Notes under the pieces: model-generated
Told to the model about the DNA's origin: nothing
Seen by the model: the letters and a program-made list of their open reading frames with translations, nothing else
Databases searched by the model: none
Part shown: in pieces, positions 10,906 to 20,802 of the stretch
Position numbering within the stretch: the stretch's first letter is position 1
How the letters are laid out: the number at the start of each line of letters is the position of its first letter
Made by a program: the position numbers and the translations under genes
NCBI RefSeq assembly: GCF_001510655.1
Contig: NZ_LMVC01000004.1
Location: 1-45,647 of the forward strand
Origin: Fictibacillus sp. FJAT-27399
GTDB lineage: Bacteria; Bacillota; Bacilli; Bacillales; Fictibacillaceae
Direction of reading: 5' to 3'
Length of the DNA stretch: 45,647 bases

Positions 10906-11169
10906 TGTGGACAACCTTATAAACATCAATTTTAAACTGTCCACAACTTTATCCACACGCTGTGGATAAAAACATGGTCGCATGAAGTTATCAACGAGTT
11001 AAAACACAACAATCATAACAAATAAATCCCATGAATGCAATGTGTTTTTCGTACTTATCCACAACCCCTACAACTTGTGTACGGATGTTGTCCACAGCAC
11101 TAGATTTTGTGTAAAACTTGTCGATAAAGGGTGTGGATAATGAAAAAAGTGTCGAAAAAAGTATCCACA
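10906..11169. other. oriC DnaA-box array between dnaA and rpmH
   Basis: Perfect boxes are 10949-10957 and 11055-11063 (TTATCCACA) and 10961-10969 and 11132-11140 (TGTGGATAA). One-mismatch boxes are 10906-10914, 11088-11096 and 11161-11169, and a two-mismatch box is at 10937-10945. The pair at 10949/10961 is head-to-head with a 3-base gap. This matches the incA/incB half of the Bacillus origin, upstream of dnaA. The intergenic stretch 10577-11337 holds no other gene. Confidence 0.9.
11150..11156 (+). promoter_or_regulatory. Spo0A box inside the DnaA-box array
   Basis: TGTCGAA is a perfect 0A box, placed between DnaA boxes at 11132 and 11161. A near match, TGTCGAT, lies near 11119. In B. subtilis Spo0A binds such boxes in oriC and restrains initiation at the onset of sporulation. 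The motif is short, so chance occurrence is possible. Confidence 0.45.
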
Positions 11170-11259
11170 GGGGGGATGAAAACGAAAACTGCCGTACGGA
11201 TCAGCAAAAGTTTTACTCTGGGGAGTTTTCCTGTTTTTATAATTAAATTCTGTGAAGAC

Positions 11260-11289
11260 TTGACAAATCGAGGGTAGCATCCTTATACT
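11260..11289 (+). promoter_or_regulatory. rpmH promoter
   Basis: TTGACA (11260-11265), an 18-base spacer and TATACT (11284-11289) form a near-consensus sigma-A promoter 49 bases before the rpmH start, transcribing away from oriC. Confidence 0.8.
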
Positions 11290-11337
11290 TACTTAGACTG
11301 TCTTTTTTGATATATCCTCAGGGAGGTGTAATATATA

Positions 11338-11472
11338 ATGAAACCAACGTTCCAACCAAATAACCGTAAACGTAAGAAAGTACATGGTTTTCGTGCGCGT
11401 ATGGCAACTAAGAACGGCCGTAAAGTTCTTGCTCGCCGCCGCCAAAAAGGAAGAAAAGTATTATCTGCATAG
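11338..11472 (+). CDS. rpmH: 50S ribosomal protein L34
   Basis: This 44-residue, strongly basic protein begins [14 protein letters not shown] and continues [13 protein letters not shown], the canonical L34 sequence, ending [21 protein letters not shown] site precedes the ATG. It is a small structural protein of the large ribosomal subunit, in its conserved place beside oriC and upstream of rnpA. A terminator follows immediately. Confidence 0.98.
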   Translation: MKPTFQPNNRKRKKVHGFRARMATKNGRKVLARRRQKGRKVLSA

Positions 11473-11498
11473 GCCACTGACATCAGTGGTCTTTTTTC
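11472..11498 (+). terminator. Terminator after rpmH
   Basis: GGCCACTG and CAGTGGTC form a hairpin with a 4-base loop followed by six T, starting at the rpmH stop codon. Confidence 0.8.
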
Positions 11499-11607
11499 TG
11501 ATGTAGGAATAGCAGAAATCAGTTTAGATTAAAATAAGTAACCGATACTGTTAATAGTAATTGAATGATTAAATAAGCCGTATCAGATCCAGGTGGAGTG
11601 TTGCCGG

Positions 11608-11967
11608 ATGGAAAAGAAAAAGCGCATCAAGAAAAATGAAGAATTTCAAGAAGTATTTAAAAGAGGAAAATCGTCTGCCAATCGCCAATTTGTAATATAT
11701 GCGCTGGAAAAAAGCGATCAGCCTTATCTGCGGCTTGGATTATCAGTCAGCAAGCGGGTCGGAAATGCGGTTACCCGGAACCGGATAAAGCGTGTGGTCA
11801 AAGAAATCTTCTTGAAACATGAAGAAGAGATCACATCCGGAAGAGATTACATCATTATTGCCAGAAATCCAACAGCAGATATGGATTTTTTTGAGATGGA
11901 AAAAAGCCTTCTACACGTTTTACAGCGAGCCGGTTCGATCAGACAGTCTAAGGGAAGGCGAAAATGA
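11608..11967 (+). CDS. rnpA: Ribonuclease P protein component
   Basis: This basic protein assists the RNase P RNA in maturing tRNA 5' ends. The RNR signature is visible as [17 protein letters not shown], preceded by the N-terminal [16 protein letters not shown] use the ATG at 11608 (119 residues), with GGAG 9 bases upstream. The GTG at 11593 would place the start inside the ribosome site. The stop overlaps the yidD start by 4 bases, indicating coupled translation. Confidence 0.95.
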   Translation: MEKKKRIKKNEEFQEVFKRGKSSANRQFVIYALEKSDQPYLRLGLSVSKRVGNAVTRNRIKRVVKEIFLKHEEEITSGRDYIIIARNPTADMDFFEMEKSLLHVLQRAGSIRQSKGRRK

Positions 11968-12194
11968 AACGGCTCTTTATTTTGATCATCCGTTTTTACC
12001 AGCGATTTATTTCCCCAATGACTCCGCCAGCTTGCCGGTTTTATCCCACATGTTCGACCTATGGAATTGAAGCAATTCAGCGATTTGGAGCAATCAAAGG
12101 AACCTGGCTGACTTTAAAACGTATATTAAAATGCCATCCTTTCCATCCAGGCGGAATTGATCCTGTGCCTGAAAGAAAGAATCGCCGAAAATAA
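11964..12194 (+). CDS. yidD: Membrane protein insertion efficiency factor YidD
   Basis: This 76-residue protein has the YidD hallmarks: an N-terminal amphipathic stretch ([15 protein letters not shown]), the [10 protein letters not shown] motif, and the [13 protein letters not shown] motif. YidD works with YidC in inserting membrane proteins. Its ATG overlaps the rnpA stop (ATGA), and spoIIIJ follows 28 bases later. B. subtilis 168 lacks yidD at this position, but the rnpA-yidD-yidC order is common elsewhere in bacteria. Confidence 0.95.
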   Translation: MKRLFILIIRFYQRFISPMTPPACRFYPTCSTYGIEAIQRFGAIKGTWLTLKRILKCHPFHPGGIDPVPERKNRRK

Positions 12195-12222
12195 AGAAAC
12201 AACGCTTTAAGGAGGATGAGGA

Positions 12223-12996
12223 GTGCGAAAGAAATTAGGAATTACGTTTGCCTTAGTCAGTTTAATGGTACTGTTATCTGGCTGCAGCTCGACTAAAACG
12301 CCGATTACCCCCGAAAGTACCGGATTTTGGGATGAATATTTTGTTTATCCGCTCTCATGGGTTATTACACAGTTTGCTGAAATGATGGGCAACAACTATG
12401 GTCTGTCCATTGTGGTTGTAACGATTCTTATTCGTTTGGCTTTGCTGCCGCTCATGATTCAGCAGACAAGAAGTTCGAAAGCTATGCAAAACATCCAGCC
12501 AGAACTTCAAAAACTGCGTGAGAAATACAGTTCCAAAGATGCAACAACGCAGCAGAAGCTTCAGCAGGAAACAATGCAGCTGTTCCAATCCCAAGGGGTT
12601 AACCCTTTGGCGGGCTGTCTGCCATTGCTGATTCAGATGCCGATCCTGCTTGGTTTTTACCATGCGATTATGCGTACTCAGGAAATTAAGAATCACAGCT
12701 TCCTATGGTTCGATTTAGGTGTGCATGACCCTTATTATATCTTGCCTGTTGTTGCGGGTCTTACCACCTTCCTTCAGCAGAAAATTATGATGGGCGGCAC
12801 GGACAACCCGAACCCGCAAATGAAAATGCTTCTTTATATCATGCCGGTCATGATTGTTGTATTTGCGATTAATTTCCCTGCAGCATTATCACTCTACTGG
12901 GTAATTGGTAACTTATTTATGATCGTACAGACTTATTTTATTACAGCCCCGAAAAAGAATAAGAAAAATGAAATTGATAGGGGAGCTAAAAAGTGA
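12223..12996 (+). CDS. spoIIIJ: Membrane insertase YidC1 / SpoIIIJ
   Basis: This 257-residue YidC/Oxa1 insertase carries a lipoprotein signal with lipobox LLSGC (lipidated Cys21). The conserved core begins [24 protein letters not shown], with the functional Arg in the first conserved transmembrane helix. Further hydrophobic segments follow around [20 protein letters not shown] and [21 protein letters not shown]. In Bacillus, SpoIIIJ inserts membrane proteins in growing cells and is needed for forespore sigma-G activity. The start is GTG with an AAGGAGG site. It overlaps jag by 4 bases. Confidence 0.95.
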   Translation: MRKKLGITFALVSLMVLLSGCSSTKTPITPESTGFWDEYFVYPLSWVITQFAEMMGNNYGLSIVVVTILIRLALLPLMIQQTRSSKAMQNIQPELQKLREKYSSKDATTQQKLQQETMQLFQSQGVNPLAGCLPLLIQMPILLGFYHAIMRTQEIKNHSFLWFDLGVHDPYYILPVVAGLTTFLQQKIMMGGTDNPNPQMKMLLYIMPVMIVVFAINFPAALSLYWVIGNLFMIVQTYFITAPKKNKKNEIDRGAKK

Positions 12997-13613
12997 AACA
13001 GATAAAGGTAACGGGAAAAACAGTAGAAGAAGCAGTTTCCACAGCATTGGCCGAGCTTCATGCTTCTAAAGAAGAGGTTGAGGTAAAAGTACTCGAAGAA
13101 TCTAAAAGAGGGTTTTTGGGTTTTGGCGGAAAACCGGCTTTAATAGAAGTCTCTCTTAAACCAGATCCGGTAAAGCTGGCTGTTGCTTTTTTACAGGAAG
13201 TCACCGATAAAATGGGTGTGCCTGTTACCATTTCACTGAAAGAAACGCGGGAAGAAATCATCTTGGAATTAACAGGTGAAAAGATTGCCATTTTGATCGG
13301 AAAAAGGGGACAGACCCTTAACTCCCTTCAGTACCTAACCAATCTTGTAGCCAATAATCACTCGAGCCGTTATCTCCGCATCATCATTGATGCAGAAAAT
13401 TACAGAGAACGACGCCGCGAATCGCTTGAAAGACTGGCTGTCCATACAGCTCAAAAAGTTTCGGCGACTGGTAAAGGAGTAGCACTCGAACCGATGCCTT
13501 CCAACGAAAGAAAAGCCATACATATGGCATTGCGAAACAATAAAAAAATAGAAACTACTTCTGAAGGGGCAGAGCCATTCCGCAAGGTCATCATCCGCCC
13601 CTTGAAAAAGTAA
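12993..13613 (+). CDS. jag: RNA-binding protein Jag (KhpB)
   Basis: This 206-residue protein has three parts: an N-terminal Jag-N domain (residues 1-50, with [13 protein letters not shown]), a KH domain with the [13 protein letters not shown] loop (about 100-112), and a C-terminal R3H domain ([14 protein letters not shown] ... [14 protein letters not shown]). It is a single-strand RNA-binding partner of YidC1, linked in other Firmicutes to cell elongation and division. The GTG start overlaps the spoIIIJ stop (GTGA). A strong terminator ends the operon. Confidence 0.95.
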   Translation: MKQIKVTGKTVEEAVSTALAELHASKEEVEVKVLEESKRGFLGFGGKPALIEVSLKPDPVKLAVAFLQEVTDKMGVPVTISLKETREEIILELTGEKIAILIGKRGQTLNSLQYLTNLVANNHSSRYLRIIIDAENYRERRRESLERLAVHTAQKVSATGKGVALEPMPSNERKAIHMALRNNKKIETTSEGAEPFRKVIIRPLKK

Positions 13614-13619
13614 GATCTG

Positions 13620-13646
13620 CTCCGGGCTGATGCCCGGAGTTTTTTA
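13620..13646 (+). terminator. Terminator after jag
   Basis: CTCCGGGC and GCCCGGAG form a GC-rich 8-bp stem with a 4-base loop, followed by a T-run six bases long. Confidence 0.88.
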
Positions 13647-13768
13647 GTTGGAAAAGCTGAAACGACCTAAGACGGAATAGTTTCTTTTCGTCATTGGACA
13701 CTGAAGCTGGATCCTGGTTTGAAAAGGAAGATACCCGCCAAAATTAACAAAACACCCGGCTTTTTTCA

Positions 13769-13798
13769 TTGCCTTTTATATCCCTGCTAGGTTAAACT
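13769..13798 (+). promoter_or_regulatory. Candidate mnmE promoter
   Basis: TTGCCT (13769-13774), an 18-base spacer and TAAACT (13793-13798) lie directly upstream of the DnaA-box group at 13808. DnaA bound there would overlap the transcription start region. Confidence 0.4.
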
Positions 13799-13807
13799 AA
13801 AAGGTAT

Positions 13808-13857
13808 TGTGGATAATTATGTCTGTTTTTTTCAGGGAAGTTATCCACTGTGGATAT
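13808..13857. other. DnaA-box cluster between jag and mnmE
   Basis: A perfect TGTGGATAA is at 13808-13816. One-mismatch boxes are at 13841-13849 (TTATCCACT) and 13849-13857 (TGTGGATAT), the latter two head-to-head. B. subtilis has an oriC-proximal DnaA-box cluster in the equivalent jag-thdF interval, thought to titrate DnaA, and this appears to be its counterpart. Confidence 0.7.
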
Positions 13858-13929
13858 GTTAGAAACATAAATAAAGGAAATAATACAATAGATACAGTAT
13901 GTTTTGGGTTTCAAAGAGAGGTGAGAAGG

Positions 13930-15306
13930 ATGGAATACGATACAATTACGGCCATTTCCACACCGATGGGGGAAGGTGCTATAGCCATTGTACGATTGAG
14001 CGGCAGTGAGGCTATAGCCATTGCCGATTCCATATATAAAGGGAAAAAGATGCTTCAGGAAGTGGAGTCACATACGATTCATTACGGCAAACTCATTGAA
14101 CCAAAAACGGGGGAACCTGTTGAGGAGGTCATGGTTTCGGTCATGAAAGGCCCTCGTACGTTTACGAGGGAAGATGTGGTTGAGATCAACTGCCACGGGG
14201 GTATTGTTTCTGTAAACCGTGTACTTCAGCTGGTACTCAACAATGGTGCAAGACTGGCTGAACCAGGCGAATTTACAAAACGCGCCTTTTTGAACGGCAG
14301 GATTGACCTGTCCCAGGCTGAAGCGGTTATGGATTTGATCCGTGCTAAAACAGACCGGGCGATGAACGTGGCGCTTAACCAGATGGAAGGGCGGTTATCC
14401 AAGCTGGTCGGAAAACTAAGGCAGACACTGCTGGAGACCATTGCACATGTCGAGGTGAACATTGACTATCCGGAATACGATGCAGAGGAAATGACTCATT
14501 CCCTTTTGAACGAGAAATTGACGTTTGTTAAACAGGAAGTAGATAAGATCCTGACTACAGCACAGCAAGGGAAGATTTTGCGTGAAGGCCTGTCTACCGC
14601 TATTATCGGCCGCCCCAACGTCGGAAAATCCTCGCTGATGAATGCGCTCGTTCATGAAAACAAAGCCATCGTAACAGATGTTGCCGGAACGACCCGCGAT
14701 GTGATTGAGGAATACGTGAATGTAAGAGGAGTTCCCCTTCGCCTTGTTGATACAGCAGGAATCCGTGAAACTGAAGATATCGTTGAACGAATCGGCGTTG
14801 AAAAATCGCGAAAAGTCCTTAAAGAATCAGATCTTATTTTACTTGTAGTCAATAATAACGAACCTTTGTCCCAAGAAGACGAGAATCTTTTTGAAGCAGT
14901 AAAAGGGCTTGATGTTATCGTAATCGTCAACAAAACAGACCTTAAACAAGAAATAGAAATGGACAGGGTAAAAAAATTGGCAGGACAACATCCTGTAATC
15001 ACCACTTCTCTCCTTGACGAAGAAGGAGTGGACTTGCTTGAAGAAGGGATCGCTCAGCTTTTCTTCCAGGGAGGCATCGAGTCACAGGATATGACGTATG
15101 TTTCCAATTCAAGGCATATTGCCCTTTTGCAGCAAACCATTCACCATATAGATGAAGCGTTAAACGGAATAGATTTGAACCTGCCGATCGATATGGTTCA
15201 GATTGATATTACCAGGGCTTGGGAGATTCTCGGTGAGATTATTGGAGATACGGTTTCCGAGAGTTTAATTGACCAATTGTTCTCCCAGTTCTGCTTAGGG
15301 AAATAA
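13930..15306 (+). CDS. mnmE: tRNA uridine-5-carboxymethylaminomethyl(34) synthesis GTPase MnmE
   Basis: With MnmG this enzyme modifies the wobble uridine of several tRNAs. An N-terminal formyl-THF-binding domain ([11 protein letters not shown]...) is followed by a helical region. The inserted G domain carries [17 protein letters not shown] and NKTD, and the protein ends in the family tail FCLGK with its conserved Cys. The start is the ATG at 13930 (458 residues; B. subtilis 459) with a GAGGTGA site. The open frame continues upstream to 13807, but that part is unlike any MnmE and covers DnaA boxes. Confidence 0.97.
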   Translation: MEYDTITAISTPMGEGAIAIVRLSGSEAIAIADSIYKGKKMLQEVESHTIHYGKLIEPKTGEPVEEVMVSVMKGPRTFTREDVVEINCHGGIVSVNRVLQLVLNNGARLAEPGEFTKRAFLNGRIDLSQAEAVMDLIRAKTDRAMNVALNQMEGRLSKLVGKLRQTLLETIAHVEVNIDYPEYDAEEMTHSLLNEKLTFVKQEVDKILTTAQQGKILREGLSTAIIGRPNVGKSSLMNALVHENKAIVTDVAGTTRDVIEEYVNVRGVPLRLVDTAGIRETEDIVERIGVEKSRKVLKESDLILLVVNNNEPLSQEDENLFEAVKGLDVIVIVNKTDLKQEIEMDRVKKLAGQHPVITTSLLDEEGVDLLEEGIAQLFFQGGIESQDMTYVSNSRHIALLQQTIHHIDEALNGIDLNLPIDMVQIDITRAWEILGEIIGDTVSESLIDQLFSQFCLGK

Positions 15307-15319
15307 AGGAGGAAGAAAA

Positions 15320-17206
15320 ATGGGATATGATGCAGGCCGGTTCGATGTCATTGTTGTCGGAGCAGGCCACGCAGGGGTTGAAGCCGCACTTGCTTCGGCA
15401 AGAATGGGGGCAGAAACTCTGTGTTTAACCCTTAACTTAGATACCATTGCCTATATGCCGTGCAATCCATCGGTCGGCGGTCCTGCCAAAGGGATTGTCG
15501 TCCGGGAGCTTGACGCTCTTGGTGGAGAAATGGCCCGGAATATTGATAAAACACACATTCAGATGCGAATGCTGAATACAGGTAAAGGCCCGGCTGTACG
15601 TGCTTTGCGTGCCCAGGCCGATAAATTTCTGTACCAGAACGAAATGAAAAGAACGATGGAAAACACGGAGCATCTTACCTTAAGACAAGGTATGGTGGAA
15701 CGTCTCTTAATCGAGGACGGCGTCTGTAAAGGTGTCGTTACGAAAACCGGAGCGGAATATCATGCTTCAGCTGTTGTTCTGACGACGGGAACTTACTTAA
15801 GAGGCAAGATTATTATCGGTGAGCTGTCCTATGAAAGCGGACCGAATAACATGCAGCCATCCGTTAACTTGTCATACCATCTTCAAGAGCTTGGTTTTCA
15901 GATGGTCCGTTTCAAAACAGGTACTCCTCCGCGCGTGAACAGCAAAACCATTGATTATTCCGTGACGGAAATTCAACCAGGTGATGAAGTACCCCGTGCT
16001 TTTTCATATGAAACAACGAAGTATATTACAGACCAGCTTCCATGCTGGCTGACCTATACCAGTCCTGAAACTCATGAACTCATTAATGGAAACCTTCACC
16101 GTTCACCTATGTATTCAGGGATGATTGAGGGTACAGGCCCGCGTTATTGCCCGTCTATTGAAGATAAAATCGTGCGTTTCAATGACAAGCCGCGCCATCA
16201 GATCTTTTTAGAGCCTGAGGGAAGAAATACGGAAGAAGTGTATGTTCAAGGACTTTCGACGAGCTTGCCTGAAGATGTTCAGCGAAAAATTCTTTCGACT
16301 ATTCCAGGATTGGAAAAAGCAGAATTAATGCGTGCAGGCTATGCAATTGAATATGATGCCATCGTACCGACACAGCTATGGCCGTCCCTTGAAACGAAGA
16401 ACGTCGAAGGGCTTTTCACTGCCGGCCAGCTGAACGGAACGAGCGGCTATGAAGAGGCTGCAGGCCAAGGGGTCATGGCAGGAATCAACGCGGCTTTAAA
16501 AGTTCAAAACAAAGAACCGCTTATTCTCAGCAGATCAGATGCCTACATTGGTGTGCTGATTGATGACCTGATTACAAAAGGGACAAATGAACCCTACCGT
16601 CTTCTTACATCTCGTGCAGAATACCGTCTGCTTCTCCGTCATGATAATGCAGACCTCAGGCTGACGGAAAAGGGATATGAAATTGGATTAATTCCTCAAG
16701 AGCGTTATGACCGTTTTGTTGAAAAGCAAGAAAAGATCAAACAGGAAATCGACCGTTTGGAGCATCTGACAGTCAAACCGTCGCCTGAAGTTCAGGAAAT
16801 TCTTGAGGGGGCAAAAAGCTCCCCGCTTAAAGAGCCAATGACAGCAGCGACGCTCCTGAAGAGACCCGAAATTACCTACGATGTAGTGGCTCAAATCCAT
16901 CCTTCTGAAACGCCTGTGGACGAAGTTATTGCCGAGCAGGTTGAAATTCAAGTGAAATATGCAGGTTATATCGATAAGCAGCTTGCACAGGTTGACCGGA
17001 TGAGAAAGATGGAAAACAAAAAACTTCCGGTGGATCTGGACTACGGTGCAATCAACGGCCTGGCTACTGAAGCTAAACAAAAACTGCTTGAAGTCCGTCC
17101 TCTATCAGTAGGACAGGCATCACGGGTGTCGGGAGTTAACCCTGCGGATATTTCGATTTTGCTTGTTTACCTTGAGCAAGGGAAACTAGCTAAGCTTGCA
17201 CGTTAA
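15320..17206 (+). CDS. mnmG: tRNA uridine-5-carboxymethylaminomethyl(34) synthesis enzyme MnmG
   Basis: This 628-residue FAD protein is the partner of MnmE. The N-terminal dinucleotide-binding motif [12 protein letters not shown], the [11 protein letters not shown] motif and the second signature [21 protein letters not shown] are visible. The C-terminal helical region binds MnmE and tRNA. An AAAGGAGG site stands before the ATG, 13 bases after the mnmE stop, so the two are co-transcribed. Confidence 0.98.
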   Translation: MGYDAGRFDVIVVGAGHAGVEAALASARMGAETLCLTLNLDTIAYMPCNPSVGGPAKGIVVRELDALGGEMARNIDKTHIQMRMLNTGKGPAVRALRAQADKFLYQNEMKRTMENTEHLTLRQGMVERLLIEDGVCKGVVTKTGAEYHASAVVLTTGTYLRGKIIIGELSYESGPNNMQPSVNLSYHLQELGFQMVRFKTGTPPRVNSKTIDYSVTEIQPGDEVPRAFSYETTKYITDQLPCWLTYTSPETHELINGNLHRSPMYSGMIEGTGPRYCPSIEDKIVRFNDKPRHQIFLEPEGRNTEEVYVQGLSTSLPEDVQRKILSTIPGLEKAELMRAGYAIEYDAIVPTQLWPSLETKNVEGLFTAGQLNGTSGYEEAAGQGVMAGINAALKVQNKEPLILSRSDAYIGVLIDDLITKGTNEPYRLLTSRAEYRLLLRHDNADLRLTEKGYEIGLIPQERYDRFVEKQEKIKQEIDRLEHLTVKPSPEVQEILEGAKSSPLKEPMTAATLLKRPEITYDVVAQIHPSETPVDEVIAEQVEIQVKYAGYIDKQLAQVDRMRKMENKKLPVDLDYGAINGLATEAKQKLLEVRPLSVGQASRVSGVNPADISILLVYLEQGKLAKLAR

Positions 17207-17222
17207 GTTTTTGGAGGACAAA

Positions 17223-17939
17223 ATGAATATTACAACCTTTCAAGAAAAGTTGGCAGAGAAGGGTATCAGCCTTTCTCCCCGCCAGCTCCAGCAGTTCGAA
17301 GACTATTTTCATATCCTGGTCGAGTGGAATGAGAAAATGAACTTAACGGCTATTACGGATAAAGAAGAAGTGTACTTAAAACACTTTTATGATTCTTTAT
17401 CAGCAACCTTCTATTTCGATTTTAATCAGGAGTTAACGGTGTGTGATGTAGGTGCAGGAGCGGGTTTTCCGGGAATTCCGCTGAAAATTTGTTTCCCGCA
17501 AATTAAGCTCTCGATCTGTGATTCGCTGCAGAAGAGAATCACTTTCTTAGAACACCTTTCAAAAAAACTGGAATTAACCGATATTTCGTTGTATCATGAC
17601 CGTGCAGAAACGTTCGGACACCGCCCCGATATAAGAGAGGCTTATGATCTTGTCATGGCCCGCGCGGTTGCCAGGATGTCGGTATTGAGCGAGCTTTGTC
17701 TTCCCCTTGTTAAAAAGGGAGGCCATTTCCTTGCTATGAAAGGCTCCCAGCTTCCGGACGAAATGAAGGATAGCAAAAAAGCCGTTCAAATGCTGGGCGG
17801 CAGCGTAAAAGATGTTTATTCCTTTAAGCTTCCGGTTGAGAACAGTGACAGATACATCGTTCTGGTGGATAAAGTAAAAACCACACCAAAGAAATACCCA
17901 AGAAAGCCTGGGACGCCAAATAAGAATCCTCTTTCCTGA
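17223..17939 (+). CDS. rsmG: 16S rRNA (guanine527-N7)-methyltransferase RsmG
   Basis: This SAM-dependent methyltransferase acts on G527 of 16S rRNA; its loss gives low-level streptomycin resistance in many bacteria. The sequence shows [11 protein letters not shown], then the SAM motif [12 protein letters not shown], then VMARAVARM. The start is the ATG at 17223, just after a GGAGG site and 16 bases past mnmG, giving 238 residues (B. subtilis 239). The frame extends upstream into mnmG, but that part is not family-like. Confidence 0.97.
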   Translation: MNITTFQEKLAEKGISLSPRQLQQFEDYFHILVEWNEKMNLTAITDKEEVYLKHFYDSLSATFYFDFNQELTVCDVGAGAGFPGIPLKICFPQIKLSICDSLQKRITFLEHLSKKLELTDISLYHDRAETFGHRPDIREAYDLVMARAVARMSVLSELCLPLVKKGGHFLAMKGSQLPDEMKDSKKAVQMLGGSVKDVYSFKLPVENSDRYIVLVDKVKTTPKKYPRKPGTPNKNPLS

Positions 17940-17952
17940 TTCATAAGCCGAA

Positions 17953-17968
17953 TGTTTCACGTGAAACA
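17953..17968. other. parS site 1 (perfect)
   Basis: TGTTTCACGTGAAACA is a perfect 16-bp parS palindrome, lying in the rsmG-noc gap. Spo0J/ParB nucleates here with CTP and spreads to load condensin, keeping sister origins apart. Confidence 0.93.
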
Positions 17969-18075
17969 TCCGGTCTACATATCCCGCGAGGAACAAAGAA
18001 ATTTCAAAATCTGGCAGGAAAACTGATGGACAGAGCGAAAATCTAAGATAGATAACAAAAGGTGGTGTCATTCAT

Positions 18076-18930
18076 ATGAAACATCCTTTTTCACGCTTAT
18101 TCGGCATCGGTGAGAAAAATCAGACAGCTGAAGCTGAAGAGAAGAACGAAAATGAAGAAATACTGCAACTCCAGGTCAAAGATATCCATCCGAATCAATT
18201 CCAGCCTCGTACCGTTTTTATAGATGAAAGAATTGAAGAGTTATCCCAAACGATTGAGACTCATGGGATCATCCAGCCGATTGTTGTCAGGTCAGCGGGA
18301 GACCAAACTTATGAGATCATCGCCGGTGAACGGCGGTGGAGGGCAGTACAAAAACTGGGCTGGGATACGATTCCGGCTATTATAAAGGAATTTGATGACT
18401 CACAGACAGCCTCTGTTGCACTGATCGAGAACCTGCAGAGGGAAGAGCTGACAGCCATTGAGGAAGCCATGGCCTATGCAAAACTTCTTGAAATCCACGG
18501 CCTTACCCAAGAGAGTCTTGCTCAGAAACTTGGAAAAGGCCAATCTACGGTCGCCAACAAGCTCCGGCTGCTGAAACTTCCCCAGCCTATCCAGGATGCA
18601 TTATTGTTGAAGCAGATCACAGAACGGCATGCAAGAGCTCTCATCATTTTAAAAACTCCAGACAAACAGGAAGCGGTCCTGCAGGAAATTTTAGAGAAGC
18701 ATCTGAATGTAAAACAGACAGAAGAACGTGTGAAACGGATGATCGAAGGGGAAAATACCGAGAAAAAGCCTGTCGCAAAGAGAAAATCTTTCAGTAAAGA
18801 TACTCGGCTTGCCATTAATACGGTCAGACAATCTGTCGACATGGTATTAAAGAGCGGATTGACGATTAACACGGAAGAAGAAGATCACGAAGAATTCTAT
18901 CAGTTCACTATTCGAATTCCGAAAAAATAA
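18076..18930 (+). CDS. noc: Nucleoid occlusion protein Noc
   Basis: This 284-residue ParB paralogue binds its own DNA sites and the membrane to keep the division septum off the chromosome. The short N-terminal amphipathic segment [11 protein letters not shown] fits the membrane-binding helix of Noc. The ParB/Srx CTP-binding domain follows with [14 protein letters not shown] and GERRWRA, then [14 protein letters not shown] and a helix-turn-helix ([21 protein letters not shown]). The neighbour order rsmG-noc-soj supports Noc rather than Spo0J. The start ATG has a GGTGGTG site. A terminator follows. Confidence 0.95.
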   Translation: MKHPFSRLFGIGEKNQTAEAEEKNENEEILQLQVKDIHPNQFQPRTVFIDERIEELSQTIETHGIIQPIVVRSAGDQTYEIIAGERRWRAVQKLGWDTIPAIIKEFDDSQTASVALIENLQREELTAIEEAMAYAKLLEIHGLTQESLAQKLGKGQSTVANKLRLLKLPQPIQDALLLKQITERHARALIILKTPDKQEAVLQEILEKHLNVKQTEERVKRMIEGENTEKKPVAKRKSFSKDTRLAINTVRQSVDMVLKSGLTINTEEEDHEEFYQFTIRIPKK

Positions 18931-18933
18931 TGC

Positions 18934-18973
18934 AAAAAGCCCTTCTTATTTTGATGTGAGAAGGGCTTTTTAT
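18934..18973 (+). terminator. Terminator after noc
   Basis: AAAAAGCCCTTCT and AGAAGGGCTTTTT form a symmetrical hairpin with a T-run at the end, four bases after the noc stop. Confidence 0.88.
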
Positions 18974-19093
18974 TATGTTCTCTTATAAAAAACTTTTTCT
19001 GTTTTTTTTTGATAGATTTCCATAAGAAAATGCAGATATTCATGATATGATAAAGGAAATGAACTCTCGTAAAGAATTGAGGTAGGTGTCATC

Positions 19094-19867
19094 GTGGCTA
19101 AAACCATTGCAATTGCCAATCAAAAGGGTGGTGTTGGAAAAACAACTACATCCGTAAACCTCGGAGCATGCCTGGCTTATTTCGGCAAAAAGGTTTTACT
19201 TGTTGATATAGACCCACAGGGGAATGCTACTAGCGGTGTGGGAGTTGACAAAGGCGATATTGATCAATGTATCTATAACGTCCTTGTTGACGATGCAGAA
19301 GTGAAGGACATCATTTTAGAAACGATTTGTGAAGGATTACATATATTGCCCTCTACGATACAGCTGGCAGGTGCAGAAATTGAGCTGGTGCCGACGATTT
19401 CCAGGGAAGTTAGACTGAAAAGAGCTCTTTCTTCGGTCAGCAGCCAATATGATTTCATTATCATCGACTGTCCTCCCTCTTTGGGATTGCTGACGATCAA
19501 TTCACTTACCGCAGCGGATGCAGTGCTCATTCCGGTGCAATGTGAATATTACGCGCTGGAAGGTCTGAGCCAGCTGTTAAACACTGTCAGGCTAGTGCAA
19601 AAGCATTTGAATACGGACCTGATGATTGCCGGAGTGCTTTTGACAATGCTTGATGCCAGAACCAATTTAGGAATTCAGGTAATTGAAGAAGTGAAAAAGT
19701 ACTTTCAGGATAAAGTCTATACGACCATTATTCCAAGAAACGTTCGACTTTCTGAAGCGCCAAGCCATGGAAAACCGATTATCATTTACGATCCTAAATC
19801 CAGAGGTGCAGAGGTTTATTTAGAATTAGCAAAGGAAGTGATTGGCAGTGGCGAAAGGGTTAGGTAA
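19094..19867 (+). CDS. soj: Chromosome partitioning ATPase Soj (ParA)
   Basis: This 257-residue ParA-type ATPase starts MAKTIAIANQKGGVGKTTTS, with the deviant Walker A lysine motif KGGVGKTT. It continues with VDIDPQGNATSG and the Walker B-like IIIDCPPSLG. Soj binds nucleoid DNA when ATP-bound, is switched off by Spo0J, and as monomer or dimer inhibits or activates DnaA. The GTG start follows a GGTAGGTG site. Its 3' end overlaps spo0J by about 20 bases. Confidence 0.97.
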   Translation: MAKTIAIANQKGGVGKTTTSVNLGACLAYFGKKVLLVDIDPQGNATSGVGVDKGDIDQCIYNVLVDDAEVKDIILETICEGLHILPSTIQLAGAEIELVPTISREVRLKRALSSVSSQYDFIIIDCPPSLGLLTINSLTAADAVLIPVQCEYYALEGLSQLLNTVRLVQKHLNTDLMIAGVLLTMLDARTNLGIQVIEEVKKYFQDKVYTTIIPRNVRLSEAPSHGKPIIIYDPKSRGAEVYLELAKEVIGSGERVR

Positions 19868-20693
19868 AGGAATCAATGCATTCTTTCCGGGTACAGAACT
19901 TGAAAAAGAGGATGCTGTTACTGAAATTAACGTAAAGGAATTGCGCCCCAACCCCTATCAACCGAGGAAAGTGTTCAGTGAGTCAGCCATTGCAGAATTA
20001 AGCGACTCAATTAAGGAGCACGGAGTTCTGCAGCCTATTATTGCAAGAAAAAGCATCAAGGGTTATGAGATTGTAGTAGGTGAACGGCGTTTCAGAGCTG
20101 CTAAAGAAGCTGGGCTGAAAACAATACCTGTTATCGTCCGTGAATTTACAGAGCAGAAGATGATGGAGATCGCCCTCATCGAGAACCTGCAGCGTGAAGA
20201 TCTTAATCCGATTGAAGAAGCTCAGGCTTATCAAAAGCTGATGGAGCACCTCAAACTCACTCAGGAAGAACTTGCAGGGCGGGTAGGCAAAAGCAGACCC
20301 CATATTGCTAATTTTGTCCGCTTATTGCAGCTTCCTGAGCCCGTTCAGGACATGCTGTCAAAAGGCGCATTGTCTATGGGGCATGGCAGAGCACTGCTTG
20401 GTTTGAAAAAGAAAGCAAAAATGCAGGCTGTTGTTGAGAAGTGCTTAAACGACAAAATGAACGTCCGCCAGCTTGAGAAGCTGATTCAGCAGGTCAATCA
20501 GAATGTTTCACGTGAAACAAAGAAAAAAAATCAGGAGAAAAACATCTTCTTGATTGAAAAAGAATCGAATCTCCGTGATCATTTTGGCACCTCTGTTTCT
20601 ATCAAACGAACGAAGCGGAAGGGCAAGATAGAAATTGAGTTTTTCTCTGATGAAGATTTGGAGAGGATTTTGGATCTGATCGGAAAGCAGTAA
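19848..20693 (+). CDS. spo0J: Chromosome partitioning protein Spo0J (ParB)
   Basis: This parS-binding CTPase begins MAKGLGKGINAFFPG, then shows the CTP-binding domain (NPYQPR, GVLQPIIARK, GERRFRAAK), the helix-turn-helix (LTQEELAGRVGKSRPHIANFVRL), and a C-terminal dimer domain ending KGKIEIEFFSDEDLERIL. I use the GTG at 19848 (281 residues; B. subtilis 282). The TTG two codons earlier is possible but gives a non-family N-terminus. The gene contains a parS site encoding NVSRET at its 3' end, as in B. subtilis. Confidence 0.97.
   Translation: MAKGLGKGINAFFPGTELEKEDAVTEINVKELRPNPYQPRKVFSESAIAELSDSIKEHGVLQPIIARKSIKGYEIVVGERRFRAAKEAGLKTIPVIVREFTEQKMMEIALIENLQREDLNPIEEAQAYQKLMEHLKLTQEELAGRVGKSRPHIANFVRLLQLPEPVQDMLSKGALSMGHGRALLGLKKKAKMQAVVEKCLNDKMNVRQLEKLIQQVNQNVSRETKKKNQEKNIFLIEKESNLRDHFGTSVSIKRTKRKGKIEIEFFSDEDLERILDLIGKQ
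20504..20519. other. parS site 2 (perfect, inside spo0J)
   Basis: TGTTTCACGTGAAACA lies in the spo0J reading frame and encodes part of NVSRET. The same placement is known in B. subtilis, where the in-gene site is a strong ParB nucleation point. Confidence 0.93.
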
Positions 20694-20723
20694 AACCATC
20701 ATACGGTGGTTTTACTTTTTTTT
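20690..20723 (+). terminator. Terminator after spo0J
   Basis: GTAAAACCA and TGGTTTTAC make a 9-bp stem with an 8-base loop followed by eight T. The spo0J stop codon is part of the stem. Confidence 0.88.
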
Positions 20724-20802
20724 GATTTGGCTCTTTTCTAAAGGTTCTTTTCTAAAAGATTGTGGCTTTTGGAACATTTTCACAAATAGCCTTCATTGCT
20801 AT

